Shown: positions 45,478 through 59,423 of the stretch, in pieces
Position numbering within the stretch: position 1 is the first letter of the stretch
How the letters are laid out: each line of letters begins with the position of its first letter
Source of the DNA: Stramonita haemastoma
Taxonomy: Eukaryota; Mollusca; Gastropoda; Neogastropoda; Muricidae
Length of the DNA stretch: 64,000 bases
Assembly: GCA_030674155.1 (NCBI GenBank)
Contig: CM060318.1
Coordinates: forward strand, 68,104,697 to 68,168,696
Direction of reading: 5' to 3'
Position numbers and translations under genes: made by a program
The notes under the pieces: model-generated
Told to the model about the DNA's origin: nothing
Databases searched by the model: none
The model's input: only the letters and a program-made list of their open reading frames with translations

Positions 45478-45960
45478 TCATCCTCGGAGTCTGAAGTCCA
45501 CAGGGAACCCGTCAATATCAGGCCACCATGGGGCCCTGCACTGTTGCTGGGTCACCTTGATGGTGTTCAGTGGTGCCTGTTCTGAACTAACATGCGCAGG
45601 ATGCCACCTACTAAGCCCCCTACTAACGACAGTATTAGCGCAGTCGCAGGGCCAGACTGAACGAGTCACCCAACCAAGTTGGCGGCCACCACAACGTCCT
45701 CCCAACGACCGTCCCCCTGAACCTCCATTCCCAATGACAGAAGCATATGAGGAAAGCAGATTTGTGGTCACCATGAGACCAGAGCAGCTAGGACCACAGA
45801 ATAAAACGCTTAAAAAATTGCATCATCAATGAAAATGAGAATGATAATGAGGATAATGTAATGATACCGCTATAAAAGTGTATATACTTTGAGACTCCTT
45901 GACAGGGTTGAACACTATGCTTACTCTCATAATTTATCCCGGTGTCAAACCCCCCCGAGA
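45478..45960 (-). mobile_element. Repeat family E
   Basis: Inverted relative to 34568-35370. Shared blocks include CACCTACTAAGCCCCCTA and CCACCACAACGTCCTCC. Confidence 0.6.
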
Positions 45961-46116
45961 GATACAGACACCTGCAGTGTTGGTTGGTCTGCTTTTATTT
46001 TGAAGCTTCCTTTTAAAATGAAACTTAAGATAACTGAATATGTTTTGGTGTTGTAAACTAACTGCAAAAGACTTTCAATCTAATGAAGTTGAGACTCTCT
46101 CTCTCTGTATAATGTC

Positions 46117-46149
<33 letters not shown>

Positions 46150-46189
46150 GTGTCTAACTAAGGGGGGGGGGGGGGGGGGGGGGGGGGCG

Positions 46190-46517
46190 GGGTAGCATAA
46201 TGGTCAGAGCATTGCCTGGCAATTTGACGACCCCGGTTCGATTCCGGTCGAGGAGATTATTCTCCTGGAGTTAACATCAGTGCTGATTCCACTCTCCCCA
46301 AAAGTCCGAATGAAACTGTAAACCGAGGCCCCGTGTGTGAACGCATGCAGAACATCTTGCGCACACTTTAAATCCTGTTTCGCTTTTCGTAAGAGTAGGC
46401 CATTGTGTGCCGGTGGGAACAGATGACATTTGCAAAACTGTATACACACGGGGATTGGATGTAAAAAAGCACAAGTGTGCTTATTCCATTATCCTCGATA
46501 TAAAAGAATAAATCAAT

Positions 46518-46520
<3 letters not shown>
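46190..46520 (+). mobile_element. SINE family A, full length
   Basis: GGGGTAGCATAATGGTCAGA head directly after a G-tract (46161-46186), GGTTCGATTCCGG, core, AAAGCACAAGTGTGCTTATT, TATCCTCGATATAAAAGAAT. It ends in a (CT)n array. Confidence 0.9.
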
Positions 46521-46599
<79 letters not shown>

Positions 46600-46635
46600 G
46601 CTTGTGTCTATCTGTCTATCTAGGGGGGGGGGGGG

Positions 46636-46990
46636 GAACAGGATAGCATAATGGTCAGAATATTGGGCTTGCAATTTGACGACCCAAGTTCGACTCCCGT
46701 TGGAGGGGATTTTTTTTCCCCTGGAGTTAACGTCAGTGCTAAATCCACTCTCCCCAAAAGTCTTTTGGATGAGACTGTAAACCGAGGCCCTGTGTGCGAA
46801 CGCACGCAGAACATCTTGCACACACGTTAAATCCTGTTTCGCTTTTCGTAAGAGCAGGCCATTGTGTGCTGGTGGGAACAGATGACAATATTTACAAAAC
46901 TGGATACACAGGGGGACTGGATGAAAAAAGCATATGAGTGCTTATTCTATAATCCTGAATATAAAAATAAACAAATAAACGAATAAATAG
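46636..46990 (+). mobile_element. SINE family A, full length
   Basis: ACAGGATAGCATAATGGTCA head after a G-tract (46622-46636), full core, AAAGCATATGAGTGCTTATT, and a tail of AAATAAACAAATAAACG type. Confidence 0.9.
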
Positions 46991-47064
46991 AATAAGAAAG
47001 AAATCTCTCTCTCCCCTCTTTCTGTCTCTATCTCTCTGTGTCTGTCTCTTCCTTTTTGCATCTG

Positions 47065-47102
<38 letters not shown>

Positions 47103-47539
47103 CTCTCTCTCTCTCTCCTCTCTCCTCTCTCTCCTGGTGTGTCAAGCTATCAAGACGTGTGTAAGGAGCTCTCTGAGGAGAGTGTTGAATTAGGACATAG
47201 CCTAGCTTCCAATACTTTCCATTTTTATATCAGTGGTCTTCTGTAATCATGTGGATTGCACCTGTGATATTGTCTACCTTTGGACAGTGTTTTCCTAGGG
47301 TGTATCAGTAAAAAAAAAAAGAAGAAAAGTCAATTCTATTTCAAATTTGCCATTCCATGTCCGACGATGTCCCATCTCACATAGAGACTTGAGGCCTTGG
47401 CCACCCAGTTGTGTCTGTGTCTGTGTCGGCGTCGCCAGCCTTTTGTTCCTGTATGGAGTACCACTCAAGACCAGCCGCAACGCCAATGCTGGCTGTCCAT
47501 CCGTGGAGGGCTCGCTGTCCGCCTATTCATAAAATCAAG

Positions 47540-47974
47540 TGTATGTGTGGGTGTGGCCTACGTAGGCGTGCCAAGTACGGTGACTCCTCACCATGGAGAC
47601 GACCATCGTAGTATAGCCACCAGGTGTGTGTGATTGAGTAGACTGTAGTCTTCTAGCCTATTCGACCATAACAACAATTTCGTAGGTAGTCTTGTGCCAA
47701 GTATGGTGACTCCTCACCATGGAGACAACTGTCTTAGTATCCCACCAAGCCTAGTTTTGTATTGACTACTATTGACAGCCCCCCTCCCTCTCCTACATCC
47801 CTTCACTCTTACTTCAGCCCCCTCCCCCCCCCCCTCCTTAAACCATTTTCTTTCAGTACACTTCTGACTGCCCCCATGTAGATGGACCAGTGTGCAGTGT
47901 AGTGTGTCATGTGTTTGAAGATGCGAACTGTTGGTCATGGGGCCATGGGATAAAAACAGCATACAATCGCCATC

Positions 47975-48051
<77 letters not shown>

Positions 48052-48370
48052 TTTAAACTATTTTCTTCCAGTACACTTCAGACTGCCCCCATGTAAAAGG
48101 ATCAGTATGCAGTGAAGTGTGTCATGTGTTTGAAGATGTGAACTCTTGAACTAGGGGCCATGGGTTAAAAACAGATTAACCAATCTCTCTTCACTCCATC
48201 TCCACTCCCCTGTCCCCTCCCCTCCACCCCCCAAAATGTCTGCCGTCACCAACAATACCTAATGTGACTGGGCCCCCCAAATACATATCAAAATCGACCC
48301 AAAACAGTTAACTTTTACTGTCCCTTTTCCACTGCTTCCCTTAGCTAGAAAAATCTTTTATAAGCGTTAC
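47540..48370 (+). repeat. Duplicated monomers upstream of LINE ORF1 (putative 5' UTR)
   Basis: Two repeat pairs: GTGCCAAGTACGGTGACTCC at 47569 and a near copy at 47695, and a block of about 125 bp starting at 47838 and again at 48054 (TACACTTCTGACTGCCCCCA). An (AT)n/(T)n tract separates the second pair. Tandem 5' UTR monomers act as promoters in some LINEs; that role here is inferred. Confidence 0.5.
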
Positions 48371-50507
48371 ATGTGTAGTGTAAACAGTCAACCAGACTTT
48401 AGTGTTTATTGGAATGACTATGCAAAACCCAACAAACTGATTTCACTTAGTGACAATGGTGACCTATCTGATATTCCTACCACCCTACCCAGTGACGAAC
48501 TTTACAAAACAAAAATACAGGTAAACTGTGCAGACAAAAAACTATCACTGTCACTGCCTTCTACACCACTGGTACTGTACTAGTACAAGGCAACCTGTGC
48601 AGAAGATGGCTCAGGAAGGAATTCCAGTCACTGGTTCAGGTGATTAGAACCATCTACAACCTGACACAGAAAGAGGGTCAACCAAACTTGGAGGAGGCTG
48701 TGTGCAACCTGTCAGAGCTACCTCTACCCCAACCCAAACCTTCCCCTTCTGGCAAATTAATTCCCCAAGACATTCCCTCCCCATCCAAAAGTCCTCGCCT
48801 CTCCAGACTGGATTCACTTACCCCTTCCACCACCAGCCCACCACCCAGTCCATATACTCAGCTGCCACCATCATCACCATCATCATCCTCATCTCCACCA
48901 GTCCAGCAGCCAGGCCAGGTAAATTCAGCTGTGGGGAACACAACACAAACCACTCCACAAAACTCAGTACAAACACCACATCCACTCCCAGTACAGAAGC
49001 AACAGGTGCAACATCTCTCACCATCAACCACGCATCCTCACCAAAAGTCACGTTGCATTCCTCGTTACCTATGCAAATATGGAGTCACCCTAACTTCACA
49101 AAAACAGAAGCAAAAGATACACTCCCTAACTTGTTCAATTAAAAAAGCCACTAAAGTGTTAGGGTCCCTCACCAAGAGTGTACACAAACTGCAAAAAGAA
49201 AACCATGACTTGAAGTCAGAACTCGCACAACTGAAACACACACAATCAAATGCACACACACAAAAACACTCAGCCTTACAGTCAGATAAAGAACAGGATT
49301 CCTTTCTATCTTCCTTCCCTACCACCAACAGATTTTCTCTTCTTTACCTTGACGACGAAAACAAAAAACAATGTACACATGACAACTTTGACTCTATGCC
49401 AACTCAGCCTGACTCTACAACTCCACAGCATGCCTCAGTCAACACTATCAAAGACCACACTGACCTGAAGCAAACTCCAGCTGACACTACAACTCCACAA
49501 CATGCCCCAGTCAACACTATCAAAGTCAATCAAACAGACTCAGACAAACAATCCTCCAACATTACTGTAGACATCATCAGCAACCAAACAGTCAACACTG
49601 ACAAAAACAGCAACCAAGCAGGCTCTAACAATCAAACTTCCGACATCCTGTAGACATCCCTGTGGACAATGATTTAAACACAAATGATTGGACAACAGTC
49701 TCTCCTAGGAAAAGAAAAGACACTAAACTGCAATCCAACACCTCTGAAGCACCCCAAAATACTACCAGCAACACTCTCACACCACGCCAACAACTAGCCG
49801 AACAAAGGGTACATTCCAACACAACCAACCTCATTTTAGGTGACTCACAACGGATCAAATCTGATATCCTATTTCACAAAGGCAGGAATCAGAACATCAG
49901 CATCTCAGGTATCACAGTTGATGACCTTATTCATTGGCTCAAACATATTCCCAGCAACAAAGAGGTACATCACATCATTTTTCACACAGGAATAAACACG
50001 TGCAAATATACATCCATCACAGAAAACAAATGGACACATCTTATAAAAAATATCAAACATGTGTTCCCCCAAGCCAGGCTGCTGGCATCATCCATCATCC
50101 CCCCAATGTAAATGTGTCAAATATTTCCCTAGCTAAAGTGTGTGCTGCAGAAAATGTCCCCTTTGCAGACCACACTTCCATATTTACAACCACCAGTGGA
50201 GCCCCACGGAAAGACATATTCCGACCACTTCCATCCCAGCCCCAAAGGTTCAGACAGGTTAGCATACAGCCTCAAGTACGCTGACCCCCGACTTAAACGA
50301 CAGCCACTCCTGACAGCTCCTACTACATGGCCCACCCACGAGCAGAGGACACAAGCCCCATCTCCCTGCAAAAAGGGTCTCTACAAAATTCCAGTGTCCC
50401 TGGATGCCCTTTTCCATCCCAGATGTCAGGACACCGTCCCACCCACCTACCCCAGAATGACAATGTCTGGGTCAACAGACAGACCCTCCCACATCCACGA
50501 CTTGTGA
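48371..50507 (+). pseudogene. LINE ORF1 (coiled coil plus SGNH-esterase-like domain), frameshifted
   Basis: Three frames must be joined: about 48371-48580, 48580-49650 and 49640-50507, with a compensating pair of shifts around 50100-50220. The first part is followed by a Ser/Pro/Thr-rich region, then a coiled-coil stretch (LGSLTKSVHKLQKENHDLKS near 49165-49225). The last part has ILGDSQRIKSD (block I, Ser nucleophile), IIFHTGINTC (block III-like) and DHFHPSPKGSDRLA (Asp/His block), the SGNH hydrolase layout known from ORF1 proteins of CR1/L2-type LINEs. ORF1 proteins bind RNA and help retrotransposition; the esterase role is uncertain. The copy is inactive. Confidence 0.75.
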
Positions 50508-50851
50508 TGTCCCTATGCTCTCCCCACCACCTGCCCCCACCCTACCCAGCAGTGCCTGTCTCCAGACCTCGCCCAGCTCCAGCCTTCCTGTCCAATGTTC
50601 CCTATGTCAAACCCAACACAGTATTATATACCCTAGAAACTCTCGTGTGAACATTCCACTCGACCAACACTCAACAAGAATATATATGTGTGTGTAAATG
50701 AGGGTGCGTGTGCGCATGCGCACGCGCCTACCTATACTTTTATATATACACAGTGTGTGTATGTGTGTGCAAGTATGTGTATGTATATGTGTGTGTGTGT
50801 GTGTTGTGAACGCCTGTGTGAATGAACAATGAACAATGAACAATGCGGGTG

Positions 50852-51567
50852 TGAATGAACAAAATGTTTACCTGCACATGAACATATGTGTTTACAAAAC
50901 AACAGCAGGACAGGATTATGAAGACTGTTTCCTGTGCTCCACACCCCATGGTCTTGACTAGTTTACCTGGTGATTGACTGATTCTTATATATATATATAT
51001 CAGACATTCTGTGCTTGTGACGTGCCCCCTGAAACAGTGCTCAGAATGTTGAGCCCACAGTGATGACCAGCACCAAATCATATTTCTTCCAGAAAAGACT
51101 TGACTAAAATCTTCAGGATCTGTGCTGATTGTGTGTCAACATCTTATTCTTCAGGAGTGCGCTGATTGAGCATCAGAATATACTCTAGTAATGGCCTTCA
51201 CTAAGGTGTGTGTATGCGTGTGTGTATGTGTGTGTGTGAGTGAACAAAATGATTGTGTACACATGAACATATGTGCAAACAATACCACAAGATTGCAAAA
51301 ACTGTTTCCTATGCTCCACGCCCCATGGTCTTGAGTTGTTCACTTGGTGACAGACTGATATCTATATACTTTATCAGATATTCTGTGCTCGAAGTGTGCC
51401 CACCTGCAGTGCTCTGAATGTGTAGCACACAGTGACTGATCAGTGCCAGATCTTCTTTCATATGACTAAAAAAAAAAAAAAATTCAGGATCTGTGCTGAT
51501 TGTGTACCAACATTCTATTCTTCAGGACTGCACTGATTGTGCATCAGGATATACTCCAGTATTCTGG
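50852..51567 (+). repeat. Tandem duplication of about 385 bp downstream of LINE ORF1
   Basis: The blocks ACACCCCATGGTCTTGACTA and TCAGGATCTGTGCTGATTGT occur in both units (about 50852-51194 and 51238-51567), with about 80% similarity by eye. No coding sequence. Confidence 0.8.
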
Positions 51568-51589
51568 CCGTGACTATTGTTTCCATTGC

Positions 51590-52622
<1,033 letters not shown>

Positions 52623-52956
52623 CTGTATTCCTTTTCTTTCCATTTTCTTAACCTCTCTTCTTCTACATATCCCTATCATACTATTTGTGCCCCTGATTGC
52701 TGGTTCTGTTTATTCAACGTGTTCTTCTGAATAGACTTCAGAGAGTTTATTTGAGTTACTAAATCCATTTATATATATTATCATTTGTTGTATGTTCAGT
52801 GTTTAATAATTTTTTATTCTTTCTTATACATTTAATCTTTTTGTCCCAATCAAGTGCTTACTCGACTCCCCCCTATCATTACTTTTCCAACTTATTTTTC
52901 TTCATCATCACCAAACTTTACACACACTTAACATTCCTCACTAAACTAACTGACAG

Positions 52957-55754
52957 ATGCATTCAAAGCATACTTCATGGCCCTCCAAGGATGGATTACG
53001 AATCTGCCACCTAAACATAAACCATGCAGTAAATAAAATCGAAGATATATCAACGCTCATCACAAATCAAGGCAAACCATTTCACATAATTGGTCTTTCT
53101 GAGTCAAGAATTTCAAAGCATATAATGGATACGGACATATATATTCCCGGTTACAAAATCCTACGAAGAGATCCACAACAACCCAAAGAAACAGGAATCT
53201 TAATCTATATTAGTGAATCAGTAACGTTCAAACGTCTTCCCCATCTAGAAAGTCATGAAGTAGAATCTATCTGGATTGAAGTCTCTGTGAAAGGTACACA
53301 CCCTATTGTAATGGGGTTCTGCTACAGAAATCCATCAGAAAGAACAAATTGGATAGACAAGTTTGACTATGATGAACGAAGTCCTATTAGAATCCAGAGA
53401 AATAATTTTACTGGGAGACTTCAATATTGACCTAGCAAAAGTACACAATCAATGGACCCAAATTACGAACTCACTCAATCTTCACCAATTAGTCAATTCA
53501 CCCACAAGAGTCACATCAACTTCAAGCACAATTATTGATCACATCTAGCATCTAACCCTAAAAACATCATAGAAACGTGTGTCCCTGTCTATAACTGCAG
53601 TGATCACTATCCAGTCTGTGCCACATGGTCAAAAAAAGGAACAAAAATTCCCAAACCTGGCCATAAAACTATAACCTATCTTTCGCAAAATTTGATGAAC
53701 AGCTTTTTCTCCTAGAATTATGTAACTCCAAGATCTCGGAAACATTCAACATTACAGATCCACACTTAGCAATTGAGCTTTGGATAAAAACTTTTACTGA
53801 AATCTACAACAAGCATGCTCCACTAAAAACAATTAGGATGAAACATGTCCCCAAACCGCCTTGGCTCACAAAAGAACTAGAGGAAGCATGTTATCTTAGA
53901 GATTTTCTAAAAGAAAATAAATATTATGAGAAGTCAAAAAAATTAAGGAATGCCATAAACTCACAAAAACGTTGAGAAAAAAAGAAATATTTCCAAGATT
54001 TACTTTCTTCCAAACAAAACTCAAAGACTATATGGCGAGCAATAAACCAGATAACAAACAATCAGCCATCTTCCAAATCAAACATAATCAAAGACATTTC
54101 TAGTGAAAAACTTAACAATCACTTCATCAATGTTTCCTCTAACATAATTAGCAATGATAATTCAAAGTCCAATGACCTCAATGAATTAAAACATTACTGT
54201 CAAGAAAAGCATATTCCTTCTAAACTTCACATACCATTCATATCTGTTTCAGAGGTCTATAACTATCTAACTCACCTCAAACAATCAAGAACACGTGGTC
54301 TTGATGGAATAGACAGCAAAATACTAAAACTATCAGCCCTAGTTATCACTGACACCCTAACACATATATATAACCTTTGTCTTGACAAAAACTACTTCCC
54401 TAATGCCTTCAAATGTGCTAAAGTGATACCCATCTACAAGTCGGGTGATACTTCTGACCCATCAAACTATAGGCCAATCTCTATTATACCTATGCTCTCA
54501 AAGCCCCTGGAAAAACATATAAATAAGCACCTAGTCCATCATATAGATATCAACAACCTACTTCACCCTAATTAGTCTGAATTTAGACAAAATCATTCAT
54601 GCCACACGGCACTGACTAGTCTTGTAGACAATTGGCTATCAAACATTAACGACAATAAATTTTGTGGAGTATTATTTGTAGATTTCAAAAAGGCATTTGA
54701 TACGATTGACCACAAACTTCTTCTCAAAAGGCTAAATCTATATAGCATCTCTACAGAAACCCTAGGACTACTTAATTCCTATCTCACAAACAGGCAACAA
54801 TGTGTCTCAATAGCTACATCCACATCCAAACTGAAGCCCATTCATTATGGAGTACCACAAGGATCCATACTTGGGCCAATTCTCTTTTCATTATATATAA
54901 ATGACCTTTCCCTACACATCAAAGTCTAAATGTGAACTATTTGCAGATGACACAACCATACATACAAGTCATAACGACATTGACTTTCTTGCAACTATAT
55001 TACAAAAAAGCACTGATGACCTTGTCAAATGGACAGAACTGAACCACATGACAATACATCCAAAAAAACAAAATGCATGCTTATCACCACCAGACAAAAG
55101 CGACAAAATTTATCTCTTAAACTGTTTCCCATCCAGATCAATAAGGAGGCAATTGAACAAATCTCTCACCACAAAGTCGTAGGAGTAACAATCCACGAAA
55201 ATCTTAGCTGGTTCTACCACATCTCTCACCTATGCAAGTATTTATCACAAAGAGTATACCAGTTGACTAAAATTAAACAATTTCTTGACCTTCACTCAAG
55301 GAAATTATTTTTTCAAGCTTATGTACAATTCTCAATAGATTATGCTTCAACCCTGTGGGATTCTGCCAGTGCAAACACTTTGAAACCGTTGTTAAGCCTG
55401 CATAAACGTGCTCTTAAACTCGTCCTTTTGAAGAAAACAACCTTACTAGAAGTAGATTATACTCAGTTAAATATTCTTCCCCTACACCAAAGACTAAAAT
55501 ATAACAAAGGCATCATGATGTACAAGATAATGGTAGGAGCCATCCCCACATCCTTAAAAGATAACTTTCCTATGAATCATTACAGAAATACTGTAAAGCC
55601 TGCTGTCCCCATCCCAAGAATAGATTTGTTCAAATCTAGTTTACTGTACTCAGGCCCTATGTTGTGGAATCCTCTTCCTGGTTCAGTTAAACAGCACCAA
55701 TCATTAACAACCTACAAAAATCATCTTCTAATCCACTTGATGCATCAGAAGTAA
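52957..55754 (+). pseudogene. LINE ORF2: endonuclease and reverse transcriptase, broken
   Basis: Apurinic-type endonuclease: ICHLNINHAVNKIEDIS (about 52995), IIGLSESR, GDFNIDLAK (about 53415) and SDHYPV (53599-53616). Reverse transcriptase: GLDGIDSKIL (about 54297), NYRPISIIP, FVDFKKAFDTIDHKLL (about 54675), YGVPQGSILGP (about 54848) and FADD (54940-54951, the YxDD equivalent). The C-terminus has YSGPMLWNPLPGS near 55645, as in L2/CR1-group elements. Breaks: shifts near 53400, 53550, 54925 and 55060, stops at 53547 and 54573-54575, and further disruption about 53640-54000. The element makes new copies by target-primed reverse transcription when intact; this copy cannot. Confidence 0.88.
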
Positions 55755-55780
55755 CTAACCACACCTCATCCTGTTGGAAA

Positions 55781-55782
<2 letters not shown>

Positions 55783-55870
<88 letters not shown>
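55783..55870. repeat. (CT)n after LINE ORF2
   Basis: About 43 CT units between the ORF2 stop and the 3' UTR units. Confidence 0.95.
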
Positions 55871-55875
<5 letters not shown>

Positions 55876-56020
55876 TTTGTTCGGAAACATATGTTTTATG
55901 GGACTTGTTTTGGTGGTGGATGGTGGTGGACTGACGATTTCGGTCATTTGACCTCATCATATTCTCATGTTTGCTCTTTCTTTTTGTTTGTTTGTTTGTT
56001 TTGTTTGTTTTGTCTTTTTA

Positions 56021-56107
<87 letters not shown>

Positions 56108-56402
56108 TTAAATTCAAATAAAAATCATCATTGATTCTTGCTTCATGTTTTCGTTTCTGAATGGGTGCCTTTTGTAACGTTGCCTCGGTAGTGTATCTCT
56201 GTATTATTTTTTACCTGTTGTTGTTGTTCTTTCTCCCCTTATATCAAGGTCTTACGTTTTGTGGGACTTGTTTTGATGGTGGATGGTGGTCGATTGATTT
56301 TTTCAGTCATCTGTCCTCATCATTTTCTCATGTTTGATCCTTAGTTGTTGCGCTGTCGTTTGTTTGCTTTGTTTGTTTGTGCTTTTTTTTTGTTTGTTTG
56401 TT

Positions 56403-56438
<36 letters not shown>

Positions 56439-56767
56439 TTTATATTCAAATCGAAATCGTCATTGAGTCTCGCTTCTTGTTTTTGTTTCTGGGTGAGTGC
56501 CTTTTTATAACATTGCCTTAATACTGTATCTCTGTTTTGTTTCTCGCCTGTTGTTTGATGCTTGGTATGGCTTTTTTGCTCTTGGTGTTTGAACCTTTGT
56601 AGTTGTTGTTGTTTTGGTTGGGGCTGTCTTTTTATCATGATGTTGTCCCTGGGGGGAGCGGGGACTGGATGTGAAAGAGGCACACGAGTGCTTGTCTGTT
56701 GTCCTCGAGTGGAGGAATTTTGCCTTGCCTTGCCTTGCCTTGCCTTGCCTTGCCTTGCCTTGCCTTG

Positions 56768-56770
<3 letters not shown>
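55870..56770 (+). mobile_element. LINE 3' UTR and tail with excess A-to-G changes
   Basis: Homologous to 51880-52520 unit by unit, with (AT)n at 56028-56105 between units. At the tail, ATGTAAAAAAGCACATGAG reads ATGTGAAAGAGGCACACGAG, and CTCGAATAAAAGAA reads CTCGAGTGGAGGAA. It ends in about nine CCTTG repeats (56720-56770). Confidence 0.85.
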
Positions 56771-56840
<70 letters not shown>

Positions 56841-56869
56841 AAACATCTAGGATGTTTTATGTAACTTTT

Positions 56870-57360
56870 CTTTTTTTCTTTTTCTTTTTTAAATTTTTTA
56901 AAATTTTATTTACATTTTTATTGATAGTATCTCTACCCCCCTCCCCTCCAATAAGGATATTAGTTAAATTTTTCCCCCTTTTATCCAAATGTATGATTTA
57001 TGTCACATGTATAACTTTTGACAGATGGTGGATTGATGTTTTCAGTTGTTTATTCATCTAGTTCTCTTGTTTGCTCCTTACCTATTAACACTTTTCTACT
57101 CTTCCATAATCAAAATATTTTTATTGTGACTTCTGATTTTTGTCTTCTGATCCAGTGCATTTTTTTTTATTACCTTATCATATATAGTGTCCTTATTCTT
57201 GTGTGTTGTTTGGTACTGCGTAAAGTTTTATTGTTTAGTATCTTTTCAACTTGATGTATCCCTGAAAAGGGCGGGGACTGGATGTAAAAAAGCACATGAG
57301 TGCTTATCTATTATCCTCGAATAAAAGACTTTGCCTTGCCTTGCCTTGCCTTGCCTTGTC
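56870..57360 (+). mobile_element. Third LINE 3' end in the same orientation
   Basis: TGGTGGATTGATGTTTTCAG (about 57023) and the intact tail CCTGAAAAGGGCGGGGACTG, hairpin at 57290-57305, and CCTTG repeats. It is 5'-truncated and followed by CT, GT and CT arrays. Confidence 0.85.
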
Positions 57361-57420
57361 TTTCTGTCTGTCTCTGTGTCTACCTGTCTCTCTCTTTGTC
57401 TGTCTCTCTATTTCTCTGTC

Positions 57421-57840
<420 letters not shown>

Positions 57841-57904
57841 TCTGTCTGTCTGTCCCTGCTTTGAGTTTATGTCTTGTCCGCTTTGGAGGAGAGGCAAGTT
57901 TTGT

Positions 57905-58330
57905 GTAGACATTGGCCTTTGTGTGTGGATATGGATTCAGGCCATGTGTAGACATTGGTTTTTGTGTGTGGATATGGATTTAGGCGATGTGTAGATATTG
58001 GCCTTTGTGTGTGGATATGGATTTGGGCAATGTGTAGATATTGGCCTTTGTGTGTGGATATGGATTTAGGCAATGTGTAGACATTGGCCTTCCTGTGTGG
58101 ATATGGATTTAGGCAATGTGTAGACATTGGCCTTCCTGTGTGGATATGGATTTAGGCGATGTGAAGAAATTGGCCTTTGTGTGTGGAAATTGATTTAGGT
58201 GATGTGTAGATATTGGCCTTTGTGTGTGGATATGGATTCAGGCGATGTGTAGATATTGGCCTTTGCGAGTGGATATGGATTTAGGTAATGTGTAGACAGT
58301 GTTATTTGTATGTAGATATGGATTTAGCCT
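57905..58330 (+). repeat. Minisatellite, about 43-44-bp unit (left block)
   Basis: About ten units around GTGGATATGGATTTAGGC and AATGTGTAGACATTGGCC. The same unit continues after an insertion at 58665-59000. Confidence 0.9.
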
Positions 58331-58394
58331 AGCAATGTGTAAATTCTTCTTCTTTCCATTCTCTACCGCTTTCAATATTGTAGACTTCATAATT

Positions 58395-58655
58395 CAGGGT
58401 GTATACTGGGTATGTTTGTGTTTCCATAACCCACTGAACACTGACACTGACAGGAGTGACAGGATCTCTAATGTGCATATTTGATCTTCTGCATGTGTAC
58501 ATACAGGGAGGAAATTAAGGCTCTGGCAGGTTTCCACTTGAAGTTGACCAGGGAGTTTGTAAAGATCCCCATCCTTAATTCACTAGATGCTACTGAGATT
58601 CAGATCAGGACTTCATGACCCATGGGATTGAAGTCAAACGATCTTAGCTACTCCT
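58395..58655 (-). mobile_element. SINE family G copy without insert
   Basis: Matches both halves of the interrupted element at 9600-10190 and preserves the empty target (GCATGTGTACATACAGG). It lies within the 44-bp minisatellite, which resumes on its right. Confidence 0.6.
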
Positions 58656-58664
58656 GTTGTGTTT

Positions 58665-59000
58665 TTTGAGTATGTTATATGGATTTAGACAATGTGTAGA
58701 TACTGTCCTTTGTGTGTGAATATGGGTTTAGGCAATGTGTACACAATGTTATTTATGTATGTGATGTGGATTTAGCCAATGTTTGGACAATATCCTTTGT
58801 GCGTGGATGTGGATTTATACAATGTGTAGACACTTTTCTTTGTGTGTGGATATGGATTTAGGCAATGTGTAAATAATGTCTTTGTGTGTAGATAAGTATT
58901 TAGGTAATGTTCAGACAATGTCCTTTGTGCGTTAGTATGGATTTACACAATGTGCAGACAATGTTTATTGTGTGTCAATATGGATTTAGAAAATAGGGTG
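58665..59000 (+). repeat. Minisatellite, 43-44-bp unit (right block, more diverged)
   Basis: About seven further units of the array at 57905-58330, with more substitutions. Confidence 0.85.
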
Positions 59001-59279
59001 CACATTGTTTCCCTTTTTTCCACACTTATCCCAGCTTCAAAGGATAATTAGCCAATAGTTTGTTGGCCTAAATTGGGTGTCTCTGATAACTTCACAAGTT
59101 TGTATGAAAGTAAGCTGGAACAATGTTAGGTTTTACAAAGTATGTTTAAGGTAGTTTGCATGCTGGTAAATTTTTTCTCAATATTGTTTTAAAAGACATG
59201 GTTGAACAATATTTCATAAGGGTAGACTAATGTTGCTTTGCGATGACTGACTTGCCCTCTGATGACCAATTTGTGTCAG

Positions 59280-59282
<3 letters not shown>

Positions 59283-59316
<34 letters not shown>

Positions 59317-59355
59317 GTGGTGCGCGCGCGCGGCGCGGGGCGCGCCGCGCGCCGC

Positions 59356-59420
<65 letters not shown>
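59283..59420. repeat. (GT)n with a CG-rich palindromic centre
   Basis: GT runs flank about 40 bp of alternating GC (59321-59358). It includes CGCGCGGCGCG and its reverse complement CGCGCCGCGCG, able to form a hairpin or Z-DNA. Confidence 0.85.
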
Positions 59421-59423
<3 letters not shown>

